Assembly: GCA_030760725.1 (NCBI GenBank)
Contig: JASWHV010000012.1
Span: 53,661,652 to 53,725,651 of the forward strand
DNA: 64,000 nucleotides
Reading direction: 5' to 3'
Source of the DNA: Neostapfia colusana
Lineage: Eukaryota > Streptophyta > Magnoliopsida > Poales > Poaceae
A program made the translations under genes and the position numbers. Below the pieces are notes generated by a model, which ran no database searches, was not told the DNA's origin, and saw nothing but the letters and a program-made list of their open reading frames with translations. Shown here in pieces: positions 58,373 to 64,000 of the stretch (positions within the stretch are counted from its first letter, which is position 1; every line of letters starts with the position of its first letter).

Positions 58373-59010
58373 TTCTGGGACAGGGTTGTCTAATACGAGT
58401 GAATGCGGACGGTGGACTGGAGAGTTCAGGTGAACCGTCCGTGATAAAGTTTCCAGGACAGTTCCATAGTAAATTAGCCATGACATTTTTAAGATTGCAT
58501 CAATCTTCTGCCCCTCAAGGATAATCATAGTAATGGGATATATTCTGCCACCCAAGCACAGTGGTGCTTTTGAAATCATCACATTTACTGAAATCCTCCC
58601 TCCCGGTGAGCAAATCATATATGAGCACTCAGTTGGAAAGACTTGCAGTTGATGCTTAACCACATTTAATGCATTATGAAGTTGTGGGTTGCATCAGAAT
58701 CAAATAGAATGATGATTGTGTGATCGTTGAGAGTGAACGTACCCACCAGCATGTTCTCTCCTTCCGGGGCGTCCTCATTGTCGAGGTAACGAACGCCCCC
58801 GGGTTGCTGACCTCCCTTCTTAGCTGGTGGTCGGCCTCGACCGCCGCCCTGATATTGGGTTTGCCCGCTACTTTGCTGCCCCTGTGGGCAGTTCTTGGAG
58901 AAATGACTGGCCTGGCCACAAGTATAGCATGTGTAGCGAGGCGGTCCTCCGCTGAACGGTGGACAGAATCCCAGGGCGAGTTGTGGCTGTGGAAACGTCC
59001 GGGGTACCAT
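58373..59010 (-). pseudogene. Zinc knuckle and protease of element D
   Basis: The CCHC knuckle CYTCGQASHFSKNC is near 58930-58890. The protease active-site region reads FDSDATHNF near 58700, where the usual DSG is DSD. A stop at about 58666 and frame switch follow, then YMICSPGGRISVNVM and KIDAILKMSWLIYY to the insertion of I. The missing Gly and stop make it inactive. Confidence 0.88.
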
Positions 59011-59823
59011 CTGCTGCTGTTGCGGTCGCGGTGGTGGAATCGGCGGTCAGAATGGGGATGGTTGATAAGGATGACCCCCAAACTGTTGAGGTCGTGCCGG
59101 TGGATGCCACTGTTGACCGGATGGTGTCCGATACACCATTCGGTATTTTTGAGGAGCTCCATGCCCGCTGCTCGGTGGAGCGCTGCGTTTCCTCTGCTCA
59201 GCAGTGAATTTCGCTGAGCATCCTCTTGAAGAGTCGCGGCATTGACGAGGTCGTTGAAGGTGCCGCAATTGCATTGCGCGAGGTGAGTCTTCATCTCAGG
59301 ATTTAAACCCCGATAGAAGTGCTCGCGCTTCCTCTCCTCGGTGGAGATGTAGTCCGACGCGTACTGTGCTGAATGGTTGAAAATGCGGGAGTAGTCATGG
59401 GCACTCCTCCCGCCTTGCTTCAGTTCCAAGAACTCTTGGAACTTCCTCTTCATCATCCCGGGAGGTATGTGATAGGCGCGGAATGCCTCCCGGAATTCTT
59501 TCCATTCCACGGCGTGGCCAGCAGGTAGTGAGGCAAGATAATTCACCCACCACGCACCGGCGGCATCGTGAAGCTGCTGCGCCAGAGAGTCTTCTGCCGC
59601 TCCGTGCATTGGAGCAGCCCGAACTTGGACTCGATAGTCCGCGGCCAGTTGTCAGCCTCCAGTGGTTCCGCCGCTTCGGTGAACACCGGAGGATGCATAC
59701 TCATGAAATCTTAGTACGTAGTGACGTGGGGCTCAAAAGGCCCCCTTTGTTGACGTGTCCCCGCCTGGGACGTATTCTGGACAATCGTGCGGAGCAGGTC
59801 GGTCTGCTCCTCACGAGAGCCAA
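59011..59823 (-). pseudogene. Gag capsid region of element D
   Basis: HDAAGAWWVNYLASL, VEWKEFREAFRAYHIPPGMM, FLELKQGGRSAHDYSRIFN and FYRGLNPEMKTHL are clear Retrotrans_gag blocks between 59600 and 59240. Frameshifts near 59610 and 59200 split it. The N-terminus continues at 63427 beyond solo LTR J. Confidence 0.88.
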
Positions 59824-62800
59824 TGTGACGCCCCCGTTCCTGAGAGGGAACCTCTCGGAACCGAGACTGATGCGTATGTGTGCCCAGGACGTTCATCACA
59901 CATACACATATCATCCACAAACTGAATTTCAGAATAATACCATGAATAACAGGGTTTTATTACATTGTCTCATGAGTCTCAAACTCATGCTAGCAGCGGA
60001 AGTCTTAATCTAGCAGCGGAAGTCTTATTCTAGCAGTGGAAGTCTTTATTCTAGCAGCGTAAGTCTTCTAACTATTGCGGAAGCAACTAAGCAGAAGCAG
60101 CGGCTCCATCTCTACTCCACAGGCAAGCTTGAGGGTGGATCTCATGCCTAGTACTCCACATGCTCGTTGAAGTACTCCTCTCCTGTTGCTGATGATGTAT
60201 GATAATGCAAGGGTGAGTACATGACGTACTCAGCAAGTGCGGGAAGTATGACATGTAGCTTACAACAAGGTAGGTATAAAAGGCTCATTGCAGAAAGCAA
60301 ATTTTATTTCTCAAACACGATAAAAATAGCAACTTAGCTTTAAGTGAATATAATCCCAACACGTATTAAACATCAGCATACCTCCATCATGATTCATCAC
60401 TTTCCATGTCTCAACCAGACATTAATCTTTCTCAACTTTGCTCATGAATATCATCTCGTATTCACTACCATCTCATGAATACCATCTCATACTCACTACC
60501 ATTTCATCTCATATTCAATTCCGTCTCATACCGAGACCAAATCTCGTTGCCATGACTCAACAGTCATGCAACCAATCTCATTACCTGGACTCAACAGCCC
60601 CAAAAACCAAATCCAAAGATCAAACCATAACCATACCATAAACCGTCAATAAACCATCCCAAAAACCATCCTATCTAATCATGTGGGTTGTCCAGGCGCT
60701 CGTGGCCGTAAGCTCGGCTATCATGATAGTTTTACACTCTGCAGAGGTTGTACCACTTTACCCACAAGTTTGTGATTTCGTCACTCATCGGCGACTGCAG
60801 AACCTCCATTATACCAGTACACAACCGTTGGTGTATGGTCAAGAGATCACAAAATAGCCTTTACAAAGGGGCTACTAGAGGTATGGACTCACTAAGGTTT
60901 CACCAGCGGGCTCGAATCTCCAATTCTCCCACCCACGGGCCCCTCTTGTGCCATGCAGTTCCCAGGGCAGTCCTCACTCGACTCCCATTCCCCGCGCCTT
61001 CCACGGTCCATAACAATCTAGTAACTTACCCAATTAGTCAGCTAAGCCGCACCCATACTTGGCCTTGTGGTGGCACTGTTATCCTGGCATGGCTCGCATC
61101 AACCGGTCCTTAGATCTACGGCAAGTAACCACCATGTCATTCTACCTCATCCACAAACCAAGGCTTGCCTAGATCTCCCCCGATTCATGTTCTTTATCAA
61201 CATCAGTTTATCATTATTCATACGAGTGCAGTTAGCTAGACACATCTATCTCGCTTCCCGTAATCCCATGGACTCAGCGAAGCATAAAAGCAAGAACCAT
61301 ACCTGACTCATTAACTTTCCCGGCAACAAGGGTGGTTAACAAAACTAGTGAACTCCTATGAAAGGGTTTCCCATCATGTTGACTCCAGCATACTCACACC
61401 TTTTCGCAAACAAAACAGTCTTTCAAAAATATGGGATCAATATGTTCAAGGAGCACTTGCCTTGTTCTTGCGTTTCCTATTGCTCAAATTCTTGCTGTTG
61501 TAGTCTGTCATAGGTAGCTCCCTGAGTTTGTCCTTCTAATTATGACCACACACATACAAGATTCACAACAATCAATTATCATGCACAAGCTCTACTTTAA
61601 GATGCAATGGTGCATATGCATGTTAATCCTACGGTGCAGTTTAGTTCGTACGTGTTCTTCCATGGCTTGCATGGGGTTTTACGATGAACAGAGGTGTATA
61701 GATCAAATGTGGACGTGGTGATGATCTGGACTCAAGATATAGATCAAACCGATCAACACGTGATCTGTCCACGAAAAAACTTCTATTCGAAAGGATCAAA
61801 AGAATAGATGCAAAGAAAACCGTGATCATGTCGTAAGGTGGTACTAGAGACCTACCTTACTTTCTTCGGGACCTTCCTCCTAGCAATGGCAACAAAACAG
61901 ATTGTCGGCTCTTCTCCGGCGATCATGTCGGGGCTCGTTGGCGGCTCTCCGGCGACTAAACTCCGGTGAAGGTGGTTAGCTCGGCGAGTTTGGGTGAGGG
62001 ATCCAAGTCGACAACTTCAGGAGGTGGAAAAGAAGTTCGTGGTTGCGGCCAAAGGTTTTCGGTTCTATTTATAAAAGGAAAACGAAGAGTCCTACTCTGA
62101 TCGGAATTCGAATAAGAGTCCTTTTCAAATTGTTTTTGGATCTTAACAACTTATCTTCAATCGATTTGGTGCGGTAGCAACGTGGAATTTGTGTCGGTTT
62201 CCTTCCGTGTCGGTATTCCCGTGCGTACAGAATAAAAACTGCTTCAAATCTCGTTACCTTCATGGCGGTGAGCTCCGGAGGCTCCACGTGTCCTGCAGGG
62301 GCCTGGCTCCCCCTTTTCCCCAGAGGCAGGCTCCGGTTGTGCCGCGTGTCAGGCGGGCGGGACCTCCCCTCTCCTCAGAGGCGAGCTCCGCGTGCGCCAC
62401 ATGTCTGGTTGGTCGGGACCTCCCCTCTCTCTAGAGATGAGCTCTGCATACGCCACGTGTCAGTTCCGGACCTCTCCTCTATTCGGAGGTGGCTCCGGGG
62501 TGCCACGTGTCAGTGCCGGACCTCCCCTCTCTTCGGAGGTGGGCTCCGATAGTGTCACGTGTCCGTTCTAGAACTCCCCTCTCTTCGGAGGTGAGCTTTG
62601 AGAATGCCACGTGTCAGTAGCGCCAATCTTCCTTACTTCTCGGAGGCGAGCTCCGATATCGACACGTGCTCGTCAGCGTCAGGCCTCCCGGAAGTAAGCT
62701 CCAGAGGTGACATGTGTCCAGTAGTGTCAGACCTCCCGGAGGTGAGCTCCGGAGGTGACACGTGTCCAACCTCCCGGAGGTGAGCTCCGGAGGTGACACG

Positions 62801-63280
62801 TGTCCAACAGTGTCGGACCTCCCGGAGATGAGCTCCGAGGGTGACACGTGTCTGGCGGGGCCGGACCTCTCAGAGGTGAGCTCCGAGAGCGACACGTGTC
62901 CCGCGCGGCTGGACCTTTCTTCTCCGCAGTGACTAGCTCCGCAGCCAACACGTGTCCTGCGGGACTGGCCTCGCTTCTCCGTTGAGGATAGCTCCGGGGG
63001 CAACACATGTCCCACGGGGGTCGGACCTCTCCCCCTTTGCGGGGATGAGCCCCGAGCCGGCCACGTAGCCAGTTTAGCGGCGGACCTCTCCCCCTTTGCG
63101 GGGATGAGCTCTGAAGGCGCCACGTGGCCAGCGGCCGCGGGAAGTTGTCTTCGGCGCTCTAGGCAAACTGGAATTGGCTCTTTTTGGTATCTTTTTATTC
63201 TTTATCGGTTTCAACTTATTTAAAATGTTTCTCTACATGAAATATGAATGCATGCAAAAATCTAAAATGAGGGTGTCCCA
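59824..63280 (-). mobile_element. Solo LTR J (3457 bp)
   Basis: TSD GCCAA at 59819-59823 and 63281-63285. On the minus strand it starts TGGGACACCC (TGTGACACCC in its relatives) and ends GGGGGCGTCACA. TATAAATA is at 62073-62066, the exon-like segment at 61535-61461 with a GCAAGT donor, and the G-box array is at 62286-63123. It is related to E and I LTRs and is inserted in the gag of D. Confidence 0.94.
62280..63125 (-). repeat. G-box tandem array in solo LTR J
   Basis: About a dozen CACGTG cores are spaced mostly 48-52 bp apart, with GAGCTC and CTCCGGAG palindromes between. It lies upstream of the TATA box at 62066-62073 on the minus strand. Open frames at 62614-63123 are repeat translations. 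Confidence 0.85.
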
Positions 63281-63285
63281 GCCAA

Positions 63286-63427
63286 CCAGCGCCGAGATCA
63301 CATCCGCTAACGTAAGCTGAGGCGGTGGTTGTTGCTGCAGGGTGTGGTCGTAGGCAGGTGGCTGGGAGTCATCACCCCCTTGCTGCCTAGAGCCCCCGAC
63401 CTCGTGTGTGGCCCGGGTGTGAACCAT
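63286..63427 (-). pseudogene. Gag N-terminus of element D
   Basis: It starts MVHTRATHEVGGSRQQGG at 63427, followed by a Gln/Pro-rich stretch and LTLADVISALV. The start matches those of G and B in position and style. It is interrupted by J at 63281-63285. Confidence 0.85.
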
Positions 63428-64000
63428 CTACAACCATAACGACAATCTAATCCTTCCCACAGCATACTCCATGCAGTCCATAAAATAGTAGTAAAACATA
63501 ATGACGGTAAACATGCGATACATCTCGTACATGGATAATGTAATACTTTGCACAAGCTACACCATTACCATACAAAATACAAATTAGTGAAATCCAAATT
63601 GATGGACTTCCTCTTTGGAAGTTCATCTCAACTAGATTTTGTCACTACGAGACGTTAATATCGCTTTGTCATGATGTATACTACCCTTTATCTTCAATAC
63701 GACACAAACATGGTCTCTAGTAAAAGGAACTTGAGTGGTTAAAGTACTTAAATCCCTCACTAGTTGAATATAAAAACTCATGAGTATGTCCTATACCATT
63801 GGGTGTAGTAAAATCCCAATAAGTACAACAATCCCTCAAATGGGTTCAACTGTTCATTCTCTGCCCCGAATGACCAGTTTCTACTTATTCCAGATTTTGA
63901 CCTGGTCCTTGGCATTTTCATAAAATCAAGTTGAATAACAAAGTTACATTTAACTTCAACATATTTCCAACGAGTATTTATTCACCCACAGATCAGATCT
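63428..64000 (-). other. Leader of element D (continues past the window)
   Basis: AT-rich non-coding sequence similar in character to the leader of B. No gene was seen. Confidence 0.65.

Larger units (their letters stand above)
52720..64000 (-). mobile_element. Element D: Tekay-type chromovirus interrupted by solo LTRs I and J
   Basis: On the minus strand, from the right edge leftward: leader, gag start, J, rest of gag, knuckle and protease, I, RT, RNase H, integrase, polypurine tract (TTGTAAGGAGGGA, 52732-52720) and the shared LTR. The 5' LTR and PBS lie beyond 64000. Coding regions contain frameshifts and stops. The protein is close to those of B and G. Confidence 0.92.

Overview
The window is plant nuclear DNA, almost certainly from a grass (Poaceae). 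It is built entirely from nested LTR retrotransposons. The evidence is the set of Ty3/gypsy chromovirus polyproteins (Tekay/Del-type with a chromodomain-like C-terminus, plus one CRM-like type), initiator-tRNA-Met primer-binding sites (TGGTATCAGA), very long LTRs of 3.5-4.3 kb, and 5-bp target-site duplications (TSDs). I see no cellular protein gene, rRNA, tRNA or CRISPR array. The species cannot be named from the sequence. Elements are lettered A-J below.

Layout: A (1-2188, +) is the 3' part of an LTR that interrupts the integrase of B. B (2189-10871, -) is a decayed Tekay-like gag-pol with its 5' LTR at 7121-10871. B sits in C (10872-11885, -), the 5' internal end of an element whose first ORF begins with a histone H3 tail look-alike. 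C joins an LTR (11886-13137 continuing at 49646-52719, -) whose other end joins the pol of D (52720-64000, -), so one LTR is shared by two internal regions. E (13138-49645, +, TSD TATAG) is inserted in that shared LTR. F (17962-40935, -, TSD GCAAA, identical-length 865-bp LTRs, CRM-like) is inserted in the gag of E. G (22006-37394, +, TSD ACGAC, 15.4 kb with 4.04-kb LTRs) is inserted in the protease region of F. Three solo LTRs complete the picture: H (46918-48359) in the right LTR of E, and I (55691-58367) and J (59824-63280) in D.

The insertion order is C/D/B, then E, then F, then G. By-eye LTR comparison agrees: G about 1.8% divergence (roughly 70 differences in 4.04 kb), F about 5.7% (about 49 in 865), E about 6% in its first 300 bp. 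G is nearly intact: its whole gag-pol is one reading frame broken only by five nonsense codons and no frameshift.

The features most worth following are: (1) the H3-tail mimic in C, which keeps the H3K9/S10 context and has lost the other tail lysines; (2) arrays of G-box (CACGTG) repeats upstream of the TATA box in four LTRs (E, H, I, J); (3) an exon-like segment inside LTRs, flanked by an AG acceptor and a GC (once GT) donor, exactly 81 bp in A, G and D; (4) a coiled-coil accessory ORF upstream of gag in G; (5) a tandemly repeated primer-binding-site unit in the leader of E; (6) pol of F running through its own polypurine tract and about 300 bp into the LTR.
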